In this document: one piece after another, positions 39,877 to 48,611 of the stretch | Layout of the letters: each line of letters opens with the position of its first letter | Position numbering within the stretch: the stretch's first letter is position 1 | NCBI GenBank assembly: GCA_026418015.1 | Contig: JAOACE010000021.1 | Location: 1-64,000 of the forward strand | DNA: 64,000 nt | Source: Leptospiraceae bacterium | Lineage (GTDB): Bacteria; Spirochaetota; Leptospiria; Leptospirales; Leptonemataceae | Reading direction: 5' to 3' | Program-made: the position numbers and the translations under genes | Notes under the pieces: generated by a model | What the model was told of the DNA's origin: nothing | What the model saw: only the letters and a program-made list of their open reading frames with translations | Database searches by the model: none

Positions 39877-40617
39877 TTAATCTAATTTTCCTAATCTTTT
39901 TAGAATAGACGCTAATATTTGATAGATAATTAATATAACAAGAATGATGTATAATACAATTAAAAATTCATTTTTCCAATTGATGTTATAGCGAAAATGA
40001 AATTTAAGGATGTTCGTTAAAACAATTGTAAATAAAACTAAAAATTGAACGGAATGTTCTACTTTTATAACTCTTTTTAACGAAAAGTTCAAGTTTTTAA
40101 ATGAATCTGGAAAAAGATGAAAATTTCCAAAAAACAACCTTGGTACTTGATTTAAATATTCTAAATATTCTTGTTTAAATTTGTTGGATAAAAATGCTTC
40201 TTCCGCTCTGATGATTGCATAATAGATAAAATAAAACATTGGTAGAATCAAGACCCAAAAAAGTATAAGATTCAACGACATGATTGCTCCTGTGACAATA
40301 AAAAGATTTCCTAAGTATAAAGGATTTCTTGAATGTGCAAACAATCCTTCTTTAAATAGTTGATCCGCATGAATCTTTTTATTAATTCCTGCACGTTTTA
40401 TGTATATATACCCAATTGTAATACTTCTTATAGTAATTCCAATCAAAACGAGCAAAAAACCTATAATAGAAAAAATAATATCTTCTTTTAGAGAACCAAA
40501 ACCTAAAAGAAACCAATGTTGTTGAGTCATCGTTAAGGTATATAAACCAAATAAGAGAATTAAACTAAAAAGGGTATCTCTCCATCGAAAAAAGAAATTT
40601 CCTAATTTTATTACCAT
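39877..40617 (-). CDS. Isoprenylcysteine carboxyl methyltransferase-like membrane protein
   Basis: A 246-residue multi-span membrane protein of the ICMT/phospholipid methyltransferase type. The family pattern is a HSRNPLYLGNLFI segment followed, after a span, by EEAFLSNKFKQEYLEYLNQVPRLF (starting near residue 136). In this group the SAM-binding region lies between the last spans. Substrates in bacteria are mostly unknown: a lipid, quinone-like compound or membrane protein. It lies between the CmoA-like gene and a small membrane-protein gene. Confidence 0.75.
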   Translation of the reverse strand: MVIKLGNFFFRWRDTLFSLILLFGLYTLTMTQQHWFLLGFGSLKEDIIFSIIGFLLVLIGITIRSITIGYIYIKRAGINKKIHADQLFKEGLFAHSRNPLYLGNLFIVTGAIMSLNLILFWVLILPMFYFIYYAIIRAEEAFLSNKFKQEYLEYLNQVPRLFFGNFHLFPDSFKNLNFSLKRVIKVEHSVQFLVLFTIVLTNILKFHFRYNINWKNEFLIVLYIILVILIIYQILASILKRLGKLD

Positions 40618-40628
40618 AGATTTACCTT

Positions 40629-41372
40629 TTATTTTATAGCTATCATACCTAAAAATAAACTATATTGCAAAATTGTTTCATAATTTTTAAAACCAGCATT
40701 ATCAAGCAAGCGAAAATTATCTTTTATTGTTAAAGGGATTAAAATTCCTTTTAGACTTTTTTCTTTGTTTTGTATTTCTTCGAGGGAAAAACCTTGTTCG
40801 ATCTTAAATTTTGTCATGATTTTTTGGTTAATTTGCTCTATATCTTTTTGTTCACTTTTGATCTTTTCGAAGAACAAAAATAAACCTTTTTTATTTAATT
40901 TTTTATAAATTTTATTTATTATTTCTTGCCTACGCGAAATTTCTATAAACTGTAAAATATAATAACAAATAACCATATCACTTTTTTCTATATCGTAATC
41001 TTCTATTGCGCTATTGATCCAATGGATTTGATGATTCAGAGAATATTTTCTTTTTTTTGCCTTTTCTATCATAGATGGTTCTTTATCTAATGCGTAAATT
41101 ATTAATGGCTTATGATAAAATTTATCGGATATTTTTTTTATTAAGGTGCCCGTAGAGCATCCTAGATCGGTGATTACGATTTCTTTTTTGTTGGGATGAT
41201 CTTCTAAATAGATTTCTATACATTTTAGAATCAAATCGTGACCTACTTCGTAGAAGGGAATGGATTTTTTTATGTGTTTTTCGAATTTTTTTGTAACATT
41301 TTTATTGAAGCTCCATTTACCATCAATAATAATACCATTTCCCACCGAGAATTGTTTTTTCATTAAAAACAT
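40629..41372 (-). CDS. CmoA-like SAM-dependent methyltransferase
   Basis: A 247-residue class I methyltransferase. The SAM-binding motif is VITDLGCSTGTLIKKI (about residues 66-81). The N-terminal pattern, FNKNVTKKFEKHIKKSIPFYE, resembles CmoA, which makes carboxy-SAM for wobble uridine modification in tRNA. The later CYYILQFI matches the NFTLQFL motif of CmoA. No CmoB gene is nearby, so the true product could differ. A Met at residue 4 is an alternative start. Confidence 0.65.
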   Translation of the reverse strand: MFLMKKQFSVGNGIIIDGKWSFNKNVTKKFEKHIKKSIPFYEVGHDLILKCIEIYLEDHPNKKEIVITDLGCSTGTLIKKISDKFYHKPLIIYALDKEPSMIEKAKKRKYSLNHQIHWINSAIEDYDIEKSDMVICYYILQFIEISRRQEIINKIYKKLNKKGLFLFFEKIKSEQKDIEQINQKIMTKFKIEQGFSLEEIQNKEKSLKGILIPLTIKDNFRLLDNAGFKNYETILQYSLFLGMIAIK

Positions 41373-41466
41373 GTTTTTTTATATCTTATTCTAATCAAAG
41401 AAATTTTCTTTTCGTATTCATTAAGTTTGATTTATTTGATTTCGATAATCCTTATAGGAGATTGTT

Positions 41467-41916
41467 ATGAAGTTTTTCAAGTTATTTTTATTAGTATTTT
41501 TTTCTTATAATTTGATTTTGTTTGCTGGTCCCAAAGAAGGTGTAATGAGCGAATTTCGTGCAGTCGAAGAGGGAATTAGAAAAAAATTTCGTTCCGAAAA
41601 AGAACAACAACAAACATTGGAAAATAATTTACTTAGAGCGTTAAAAATGTCCATAATGAGGCGTTTTTATTATGATTCTGAAAAATACTTAAAAGATTTA
41701 AACATTAACAACATCAGTTGGGAAGCACCTTTAAATCCAAATATTTATTACGTAAAATACAAGTATTTTATTGTACGTTATGATTTTGTCAACGATCCAC
41801 GATTCTTTTTACAATCTCCCGTATATGAAAAATTTTTAATCATGGATGAATTTTCAGAACAAGATCACGATAAAGTAAATCAACCTCAACAACCTCAAAA
41901 ACCACAAAATCAATGA
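41467..41916 (+). CDS. Secreted unknown protein
   Basis: A 149-residue protein with a signal peptide: residues about 1-20, Lys/Phe then a hydrophobic stretch ending LFA, with likely cleavage near residue 20. The mature part is basic, then it ends in a Gln/Pro-rich tail (residues about 138-149). AGGAG precedes the ATG by 6 bases. Its last bases overlap the start of the inositol-phosphatase family gene (ATGA), suggesting coupling. The function is unknown. Confidence 0.65.
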   Translation: MKFFKLFLLVFFSYNLILFAGPKEGVMSEFRAVEEGIRKKFRSEKEQQQTLENNLLRALKMSIMRRFYYDSEKYLKDLNINNISWEAPLNPNIYYVKYKYFIVRYDFVNDPRFFLQSPVYEKFLIMDEFSEQDHDKVNQPQQPQKPQNQ

Positions 41917-42785
41917 TTGATTTATATAAATTAGTCGATGGAATCGATTTAATCTTAGAAGAATTGTCTTATAAAATATTAGAAATTCAAACGAAAAAAA
42001 ACTTTAAGGTTGAATACAAAGATTTAGAAAATACCGATCCACTCACTACAGCCGATATTTATTCTCATAATTTTTTAAAAAAAGAATTGAGTAAAGCATT
42101 ACCAGATTCATACATCTTATCCGAAGAATCGGAAGACAATTTAAAACGATTAAAATATGATTGGGTTTGGGTAATCGATCCTATCGATGGAACAAGAGAA
42201 TTTGGAAATAATCAATCGGAGTACTCTATTTCTATTGGTTTACTCTATAAAAATCAACCTGTACTGGGTGCTGTATCAATGCCCAAAGAACAATACATGG
42301 TTATAGGTTTAAACATAAATAGCGAACCGTACAAACCCTTTTTGTTGATTCACTATCTTGACAAACCAGAAAAAGAATATTTATACGAATTTCGTTATGA
42401 ACCAAAAAAGCTTAGCGAAGCTAAAATCTTGGTAAGTAATACTGAATATAAAAAAAGTCGGTTTAAGGATTTCCCCAAAAATTGGCATTTAGAACCATCT
42501 GGTTCTGTTGCGCGAAAATTAGCAATGCTTTCTATTGGGAAGGGCGATTTATTAGTTTCTCTTGTACCTAAAAACGAGTGGGATATTTGCGGTGGTATTG
42601 CACTAGTTTATGCAAGTGGACAAATCGCTTTTACCTTAGAAAAAGAAAATCATCAGTTTAAAAAAGTTGTATTTAACAAAAACAATTTAAAATCTATTGG
42701 ACTCGTTTGTGGCAACCCCTATTTAGTAAATGAATATTTGGACTTTCATTTAAAAAATAACATTAGTGTTTACGAAGAGTATTAA
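41913..42785 (+). CDS. Inositol monophosphatase/CysQ family phosphatase
   Basis: A 290-residue metal-dependent phosphatase. The DPLTTAD and SEES segments provide early metal ligands, and VWVIDPIDGTREFGN (about residues 85-99) is the family signature with D88, D91 and the invariant IDGT. The later motif is EWDICGGIAL (about 223). Family members hydrolyse inositol phosphates, fructose-1,6-bisphosphate or 3'-phosphoadenosine 5'-phosphate (CysQ). The substrate is not clear from sequence. It overlaps the preceding gene by 4 bases. Confidence 0.85.
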   Translation: MIDLYKLVDGIDLILEELSYKILEIQTKKNFKVEYKDLENTDPLTTADIYSHNFLKKELSKALPDSYILSEESEDNLKRLKYDWVWVIDPIDGTREFGNNQSEYSISIGLLYKNQPVLGAVSMPKEQYMVIGLNINSEPYKPFLLIHYLDKPEKEYLYEFRYEPKKLSEAKILVSNTEYKKSRFKDFPKNWHLEPSGSVARKLAMLSIGKGDLLVSLVPKNEWDICGGIALVYASGQIAFTLEKENHQFKKVVFNKNNLKSIGLVCGNPYLVNEYLDFHLKNNISVYEEY

Positions 42786-42809
42786 AAAAAGTACGCATAA
42801 AGCGTACTT
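42784..42809 (-). terminator. Rho-independent terminator of the secreted-protein operon
   Basis: On the minus strand AAGTACGC and GCGTACTT form an 8-bp stem (arms 42789-42796 and 42802-42809) with a 5-base loop, followed by about five T's. It ends the operon whose genes run from 44078 to 42818. The plus strand has no T-run after it. Confidence 0.85.
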
Positions 42810-42817
42810 AGAAGGAT

Positions 42818-43884
42818 TTAGGGTGCAGTATCAGTACTTTTAAAGACTACATTGATTGCATTGACGGTTGCAACAGAAGGTTCTTGTGTTAATAATGCAT
42901 CCACTTCACTTGTAGAAGGATAATCGGAAGAGGGAGCTGTTGCACCAGACGCCGCAAAATATTTTGTAGAATCTGTTGCATTGGGATTTGCATTTATGTT
43001 AAAATATCCGTAGTTATAAGTATTAGTACAACTTCCTATATTTTTTGATTTTGTATCTTCTTTTAGTCCAAATGCTGCTGTGCTATAAAAAGGTGCTTCG
43101 TATTTTTGAACACCTAAAAGCGTATAAAAATAACGAGTTCCCGATTCATCGCACATACCTAAACTTGATCCAATCGTTGTAGAAGCACTTGATGTCGTTT
43201 TTGCTAATAAATTAAGGGTAAGTTTATTATCCGATGTTAGTTTTGCAATAATTTGTCCAAGCTCAACTGTTCCACCTGATTCTATTGGTCCTGTCCAAGA
43301 ACATGTCATCACTTTGTTGGGTATATCTGTATAGCATTCGATTTTTTTTCCGCTAGTATAACTTATTGGATCTACAACTGCTGGTTCCCAAGTAATAACA
43401 GCACCATCAGACGCTGGATCGCTCGGATCGTCAAAATAGAGTTCTATGTATTTTGCGTTGTTAGAGGATTTAAAGATAATCAATCTATTAGAAAATGTTT
43501 TATTGCTACTACCAGCTGTTAATGTAATAGTTTTAGGGTCATTCATTTTTAATAAATATTTAAATGTACCATCATTAAAGCTAAATGTTCCAGTATGGTT
43601 AAAAACACCCGCTCTTTGAATTCAACTAATAAATCATCTATCGCTAATGCTACTTCTTGGATAAATTTTGTAATTTCTCTAACAGCATCCCAATTTTCAC
43701 TTGCAGTCGATGCATATAATTTTTCTAACTGAGATACTTTTAAGTTGACATTCATTTTTTGTAAAAAGGATAAAATATTTTGTGAATCAGCTTTTTTGTC
43801 TAATTTATAATAAATTTTTACAGATGTAGTAAAAAATAAACCTAGCACAATCAAAAAAATTAAAAATTTGATTTTAGACTTCAT
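42818..43884 (-). pseudogene. Frameshifted secreted protein gene
   Basis: Two reading frames belong to one gene. The first (start ATG 43884, GGAGA Shine-Dalgarno) encodes 111 residues with an N-terminal hydrophobic anchor and ends at 43549. The second frame carries on with a coherent sequence (AGVFNHTGTFSFNDGTFKYLL, then MNDPKTITL) from about 43615 to 42818. Adding one A in the AAA near 43615-43617 joins them as LVEFKRAGVFNHTG, giving about 355 residues. The mature part has a few Cys, Ser/Thr-rich regions and looks extracytoplasmic. The function is unknown. It follows a small lipoprotein gene, whose frame is also broken. Confidence 0.75.
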
Positions 43885-43894
43885 AAAAATCTCC

Positions 43895-44078
43895 TTATTT
43901 GGCTATTCCATCTGGAATACGAATCATAAAACCACTACCACTACCTGACTGATTTTGGCTTTGTAATAACAAAAACAGTCCTAATCCATCTTTATTCTTA
44001 TCTTCGTTTTTTTTACAAAATAATACCACTCCTAATAGTATTATTATTGTAATCGTTAGTTTTTTTTAGGGTCTTCAT
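43895..44078 (-). pseudogene. Small lipoprotein gene with an A8 tract out of frame
   Basis: GGAGG at 44084-44088 lies 5 bases before ATG 44078, so the start is convincing. After ATG AAG ACC CT there is a run of 8 A's, 44060-44067 on the opposite strand. With 8 A's the frame stops after 21 codons; with 7 it reads through a lipoprotein signal MKTLKKLTITIIILLGVVLFC, then a short Lys/Asp/Glu region, then SGSGSGFMIRIPDGIAK to the TAA at 43895 (60 residues). It is the first gene of the operon, 10 bases before the next. It is either out of frame by an indel, phase-variable, or rescued by slippage on the A-run. Confidence 0.7.
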
Positions 44079-44179
44079 ACTTACCTCCAACTTAAAGTTT
44101 AATAATTCTATGTTTAAATGTCAAGAATTATTTATTATAAATACACAATTTTAAAAATATTTTTTTAAAATAAAATATG

Positions 44180-44851
44180 CTATAATCCAATCATGCGTTT
44201 TTTTACTTCTATTTCGCAAATATAATCGATACATTCTGCTTGTGTTTTTGCATGATCTTCGTTCTTTCCCCAAACATAGATGCCATGATCTTTTACTGCA
44301 ACTGCTGGGCTTTTAGGGTATTCTTGGATAGCAATTCTTAGCGATTCGGTTAGATCGCATTCTTTGGGAGTATTTTCTATAATAGGAAGAACAAAAGTAT
44401 CTAGATAACCATGTCCTTGTATACCTTTGAGCATTTCTAATCGAGTAAAATGATATTCATAAATAAAATCATAATTCGAATGCTTTTTGTTTGCTAAAAA
44501 CGTTAAAAGAACCACATTACTACTGTGGGAATGAAGAACTGCTCCTGCATCTCTGAGTTCATAAGCAGAGAAGAATAACGGTGCACATTCGGTTAATTTT
44601 AATGCTTGGTTTTCGGGATATTTTAAAATATTTCCTTCTAAATCCAGAATAAATATATCTTTGGGTTGAATTTTTTCTTTTTGTACACCACTTGGTGCCA
44701 TAAATACAATTTGATTTCTACGTATGGATATACCACCACCGGTACCAGAGACCCAGCCTAATCGATAAAAATTTCTACACATGGAACATATTTTTTTGCG
44801 GACATATTCTTCTTCTTTGGAATCAATCTGATCTAAAAGTATGTTTTTCAT
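44180..44851 (-). CDS. mtnB: Methylthioribulose-1-phosphate dehydratase MtnB
   Basis: An enzyme of methionine salvage, which dehydrates methylthioribulose-1-phosphate. It belongs to the class II aldolase family, and several stretches point to MtnB: GWVSGTGGGISIR (residues 33-45), APSGVQKEKIQP (about 52-63) and KLTECAPLFFSAYELRDAGAVLHSHS, with the metal-binding HSHS near residues 107-110. Later it has GHGYLDTFVLPIIENTP and KDHGIYVWGK. At 223 residues it is full length. The other mtn genes are not adjacent. Confidence 0.93.
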   Translation of the reverse strand: MKNILLDQIDSKEEEYVRKKICSMCRNFYRLGWVSGTGGGISIRRNQIVFMAPSGVQKEKIQPKDIFILDLEGNILKYPENQALKLTECAPLFFSAYELRDAGAVLHSHSSNVVLLTFLANKKHSNYDFIYEYHFTRLEMLKGIQGHGYLDTFVLPIIENTPKECDLTESLRIAIQEYPKSPAVAVKDHGIYVWGKNEDHAKTQAECIDYICEIEVKKRMIGL

Positions 44852-44955
44852 AGATAAAAACTAAAATTATGATGATTTATACAAAAGAAAATCATTTTTA
44901 AATTTATCACAAAAAAATATTTTATTTTAAATTTTATACTATACAAATAGAAATA

Positions 44956-45918
44956 TTAATACATAAATTCAAACTTTATTCCAGAGGTTCTTTCGATAAA
45001 ATCTGTGTTAAAATAAATCTTTCGCAATTCTTGGTAAAAAAGACGAAGTTTATAGTTGTTGTATCGAATTGCACTGCTGTAAGAACCAAGTATATTGCTT
45101 ATATAAACTGATAATCCAACGATTAAAAAACCATACGAGATAGAATGTTGTTTGTGTTGTGCTTTTTCTAAGTTATACATATAAATGCCACCACCAAGAA
45201 ATGCACTATTCCAAAACAAAGCAAATAAACCATCCGTATAATGTTTTGTGTAGAAATATCCACTTCCTGGTATAATAGAAGATAGGATACCAGCAATCCA
45301 AGGATTCTTTTCGCTAAAATGATTCTTAAAATAAGCTGTTTTGTCTAGGATTTCTTTTGAAATCGCTTTTACTTCTTCGCTTTTTGTCTCTTCGTATAAT
45401 TTATGATAGTATTTTTCTACGTTTTCTAAATTATCTTCGAAATAGAGAGAACCAAACACTAACTTCGCGTAATCTTTTTGATTCTCCGAAAACGTAGGAT
45501 TATTGATAATTCGATTGATCTTTGCAAAAGAGATGCTATTAAAACCCCAGCGAAACGAAGAATAGAGATCAACATAAAGTTCGGTAAAATTATTTTCGTT
45601 ATAATTGACAAAAAGAAATTCTTTAACTAAATCTTCTTCTGTTTTTTGGTGTTCTTCTTTTAGACGTAAGTAATTCAATAAAATTCTTGGTTTTAGTTGA
45701 GTTTTGATTTTTAAATCGTTAGATTCATGATTGAGATAAAGATAATATAATAATGAATTTTGATACTGTTGTTTCGAATAATAAAAATCTCCTGTTTTTA
45801 GGATAGATTCTTGGTCGATTGTAATGGGTTTTCTTAGTTCTATCGATGGAGTAGAATAGACAAAAGAAATTGATAAAAAATATATATAAATTAAATAAAT
45901 TTTATTTTTCAAATACAT
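44956..45918 (-). CDS. Conserved membrane protein with signal peptide, unknown
   Basis: A 320-residue protein. The signal peptide is around residues 1-21, with likely cleavage after VYS. The middle is a helical, probably TPR-like region (about 25-200). The C-terminal third has a Pro-Gly-Ser-Gly-Tyr-Phe-Tyr segment starting a run of two or three membrane spans (about residues 212-290), similar to DUF5683-type proteins that sit with cell-envelope genes. Its ATG overlaps the end of the preceding gene by 17 bases. The function is unknown. Confidence 0.65.
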   Translation of the reverse strand: MYLKNKIYLIYIYFLSISFVYSTPSIELRKPITIDQESILKTGDFYYSKQQYQNSLLYYLYLNHESNDLKIKTQLKPRILLNYLRLKEEHQKTEEDLVKEFLFVNYNENNFTELYVDLYSSFRWGFNSISFAKINRIINNPTFSENQKDYAKLVFGSLYFEDNLENVEKYYHKLYEETKSEEVKAISKEILDKTAYFKNHFSEKNPWIAGILSSIIPGSGYFYTKHYTDGLFALFWNSAFLGGGIYMYNLEKAQHKQHSISYGFLIVGLSVYISNILGSYSSAIRYNNYKLRLFYQELRKIYFNTDFIERTSGIKFEFMY

Positions 45919-46771
45919 AATCTAAAAGTTCTAACATTAGTTGTTTGGATTTGGAATCTTGGATTTTTTCTAAAAACAATAATAAATCGTTTTTGTTTTT
46001 AAGATAAATTTTTAATTCGATGGGTTCGGATTCTAAGTCTTCTGGTAAGTTTATGTCTAAATTTTTTAATTGTAGAGAATGTTCAATTTTCTTTTTTAAT
46101 TTATATGATTCTTTTTTTCTTTCGTAGCTTAGTTTGTATCTTACAGACTTAATCAATTCTCTTATTTCTTCTTGCGGAAAAAGATTCATTTTTTGAGCTT
46201 GGTATTTTTTTGCTAATTTTAATGCCTTTAAAGATAAAGATTCTTGTTCTTCTGTGCTAAGATCGTATAAATCTTGGATGATTTCTTTTAAATAGTTTTT
46301 TTTGATGCGAAAAATATTTAATATTTCCAACCAAATAGATTGAATTGTTTCTGGTAGTCTATCCCACAATCGTAAAGTTTGTACAGGAAAATCGTATAAT
46401 TCTATTAAAATTTCTGAATTTTTTTGGAATTTATGCCATTCTTCCCATTCTGATTTTGTTTTATAATTATAAGACCAACCAAATACTAAAAAAAGGTTTT
46501 CTAAGTTTTCGAATAAGCGATTTTTATTCCACCATTTTGCTAATTTAATTATATTTAATTTATAAAAATAATTTACAAAATCCCAAAATAAATTAGTTGT
46601 AAAATCCTTTTTTTCTATTGATATAGCGAATGTAGCATTTTTATCTCCAAGAATTAAAAATTCTTTGTCGAATACTACAATTGGATAGAGATTCTTTTTT
46701 GGGTGAATGTCTATAAAATAGTCGTGTTTTAGGTTATCTAATTGTATGTCCGATATTTCTTTTATTTGCAT
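45902..46771 (-). CDS. Unknown protein, weakly ParB-like
   Basis: A 289-residue protein from ATG 46771; a longer frame reaches 46909 but would overlap the divergent SDR gene. The N-terminus (residues about 1-55, with LYPIVVFDKEFLILGDKNATFAI) has a pattern reminiscent of the ParB/Srx N-domain. The middle is helical with a basic region, and the C-terminus is acidic. No helix-turn-helix of ParB is convincing. Treat it as unknown. It is upstream of, and overlaps, the membrane-protein gene at 44956-45918. Confidence 0.6.
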   Translation of the reverse strand: MQIKEISDIQLDNLKHDYFIDIHPKKNLYPIVVFDKEFLILGDKNATFAISIEKKDFTTNLFWDFVNYFYKLNIIKLAKWWNKNRLFENLENLFLVFGWSYNYKTKSEWEEWHKFQKNSEILIELYDFPVQTLRLWDRLPETIQSIWLEILNIFRIKKNYLKEIIQDLYDLSTEEQESLSLKALKLAKKYQAQKMNLFPQEEIRELIKSVRYKLSYERKKESYKLKKKIEHSLQLKNLDINLPEDLESEPIELKIYLKNKNDLLLFLEKIQDSKSKQLMLELLDYVFEK

Positions 46772-46818
46772 ATAAATTAAATGATTGTCTTTTTGTAAAA
46801 AATTTTCATTTTGATTGT

Positions 46819-47619
46819 ATGTCAAAACTAAAAATATTGTTGTGTGGCTTGGGTTATACTTCTCAATATTTATACCAAAATTTTGAGCACGAATACAAGA
46901 TTTTATCAAGAGATAAAAATCGAACGAATTTTAACGTTAACGAATCATTTTACCCTGATATCGTGTTAGATACTATACCACCTGTTTACGAAAATCATCA
47001 AATCATAAATCCTATTTATAAAGAAATTTTATTAGATTTATATAATAAAAAACCTTATGTTTATATTCATATAAGTTCTACATCTATTTATCCAGAAATG
47101 GATAAGGAGTTTGACGAAAAAACCCCTATCGAAGTAAAATCCATTTCGGAAAGAGGAAGAAAACGCTGGGATTTAGAAGAAAGGATTATTTCTTTTTTTC
47201 CTTATGCATTAATCCTTCGTTCGGGGGGAATTTACGGTCCAGGAAGAAATTTGGTTTTATCTTTAAAGAATCAAGAATACAATCATTTACCACAAGAAAA
47301 TAAAGTTGTTTATCGAATTCATGTTTATGATTTATGTCAGATTCTATTATTTTTTGGGCAGATTCTTTTAGAAAGAGGGATAGAAAAATCGGTTTTTCCT
47401 GGATACAAAAGAAATAATTTAATCAACGCTGTATATTCACAAAACGATCCTATTGTGGATGTGTTAAAATTTATAAAAAATCAATTTAGTATAGAGATAC
47501 CAGAAAAATTTTTATTTCTGGAAAAACCCAAAACAAATCGTGTAATCAAAAGTTTATATAATAATATAAATTTTCGTTATATGGATTATAGAAAAGGATT
47601 TATTGGTTCAATGCATTAG
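46819..47619 (+). CDS. NAD(P)-binding SDR-like protein (YeeZ type)
   Basis: A 266-residue protein with an N-terminal Rossmann motif ILLCGLGYTSQYL (residues about 6-18). The segment SSTSIYPEMDKEFDE (about 92-106) matches the SSTSVYG region of extended SDR/epimerase proteins, and GGIYGPGRN (about 138-146) the later family motif. The catalytic Tyr-x3-Lys of classical SDRs is not obvious. YeeZ-type proteins are of uncertain function. It overlaps queF by 20 bases on the opposite strand. Confidence 0.75.
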   Translation: MSKLKILLCGLGYTSQYLYQNFEHEYKILSRDKNRTNFNVNESFYPDIVLDTIPPVYENHQIINPIYKEILLDLYNKKPYVYIHISSTSIYPEMDKEFDEKTPIEVKSISERGRKRWDLEERIISFFPYALILRSGGIYGPGRNLVLSLKNQEYNHLPQENKVVYRIHVYDLCQILLFFGQILLERGIEKSVFPGYKRNNLINAVYSQNDPIVDVLKFIKNQFSIEIPEKFLFLEKPKTNRVIKSLYNNINFRYMDYRKGFIGSMH

Positions 47620-48019
47620 TTCTTTCGTATTTCGCAAAAACGGTGGTTTCTATTCCTCCACGTACATTATAAACAATTTTGATTTTAACCCATCGAGGAT
47701 TACAAGCTTTTACGATATCTTCAAGGATTTTGTTCGTCACATTTTCGTGGAAGATTCCCACATTTCTATAAAAGAAAAAGTATTCTTTTAAGCTTTTAAG
47801 TTCTAGACAATATTCATCTGGACAATATTTTATATAGATTGTTCCAAAATCGGGAAGCCCCGTCTTGGGACATATTGCGGTAAATTCGGGAAAAACTAAT
47901 TTTATCACATAATCTTTATCTTGATAAATATTTTTAAACACTTCTATTTCTGGTGTTTTTAAATCTCTTATATGATCTTGTCTTCCTTCGTATGTAGGAG
48001 ATAGTTTAACACTTTCCAT
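47600..48019 (-). CDS. queF: NADPH-dependent 7-cyano-7-deazaguanine reductase QueF
   Basis: QueF reduces preQ0 to preQ1 for queuosine in tRNA. The catalytic Cys is C50 in FTAICPKTGLPDF, with D57 following. The family segment ELKSLKEYFFFYRNVGIFHE is present near residues 73-92. At 139 residues it is the unimodular form. No other queuosine gene or a preQ1 riboswitch is adjacent. It converges on the SDR gene. Confidence 0.95.
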   Translation of the reverse strand: MESVKLSPTYEGRQDHIRDLKTPEIEVFKNIYQDKDYVIKLVFPEFTAICPKTGLPDFGTIYIKYCPDEYCLELKSLKEYFFFYRNVGIFHENVTNKILEDIVKACNPRWVKIKIVYNVRGGIETTVFAKYERTNALNQ

Positions 48020-48054
48020 TTTAAATTGTCATAGATTTTTTTAGATGATGAATT

Positions 48055-48528
48055 TCAACAATTTTCGCAGTGATCTTTTTCTATAAATCCGATTTTCTGC
48101 AAAATCCCATACATTTTGCAAGCAACACAAAAATCAAATGCAGCTTCTAAAAAACTAAATAACGATAATATAGCAACCAAAAATACCGAAACATTTGAAT
48201 TAAAGGAAAATACCAAAAGAGATGCCGTAAGTAGACTTAGTCCGCAGAATTTTGCAAACCTTTTGGGTTTAGGAGAAATCCATTCTTCTTTCTTAATCCA
48301 TTTTTGATGAATTCTCTCTACCAAGGGTTTAAAAATAGATATTTTGGGACCAATAACAAAGGATAAAAGAAAATCAAACCATAATAAACTAATTAATAAT
48401 AAAAAGATAATTTTATTGTGCGGAAATGATAATATACTAATCAAACTTACAACAAACACCAACAACGCACCTAATCTAATACGATTTTTTTCTATTGCTA
48501 AGGGAAATTCTAATTTTATAGTTTTCAT
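48055..48528 (-). CDS. DUF4395 membrane protein
   Basis: A 157-residue inner-membrane protein with about four spans. The family start (KNRIRLGALLVFVVSLI) and the C-terminal FLEAAFDFCVACKMYGIL with its CxxC-like Cys pair match DUF4395, a family often near thioredoxin or rhodanese genes. The two Cys lie about residues 137 and 140. The protein ends ENC. The function is unknown; a redox-linked role is only suggested by family neighbours elsewhere. Confidence 0.85.
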   Translation of the reverse strand: MKTIKLEFPLAIEKNRIRLGALLVFVVSLISILSFPHNKIIFLLLISLLWFDFLLSFVIGPKISIFKPLVERIHQKWIKKEEWISPKPKRFAKFCGLSLLTASLLVFSFNSNVSVFLVAILSLFSFLEAAFDFCVACKMYGILQKIGFIEKDHCENC

Positions 48529-48611
48529 ATATACATAATAGAAATTAAGAGCAATTTAGGCAACCATTTTTTATTTGTATCAAGCGGTAAGATCGAAAAA
48601 ACTGATTTTAA

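Noticed and set aside
42818-43546. A separate 242-residue gene starting at 43546
   Set aside because: The same frame continues upstream with a coherent sequence, and no ribosome-binding site precedes 43546; it is better read as the second half of a frameshifted gene.
46772-46909. A longer start for the gene ending at 45902
   Set aside because: It would run through the divergent promoter and start of the SDR gene; the ATG at 46771 leaves a clean intergenic space.
47603-48538. Plus-strand frames opposite queF and the DUF4395 gene
   Set aside because: Both genes are clearly coding on the minus strand; the opposite frames have no features of their own.
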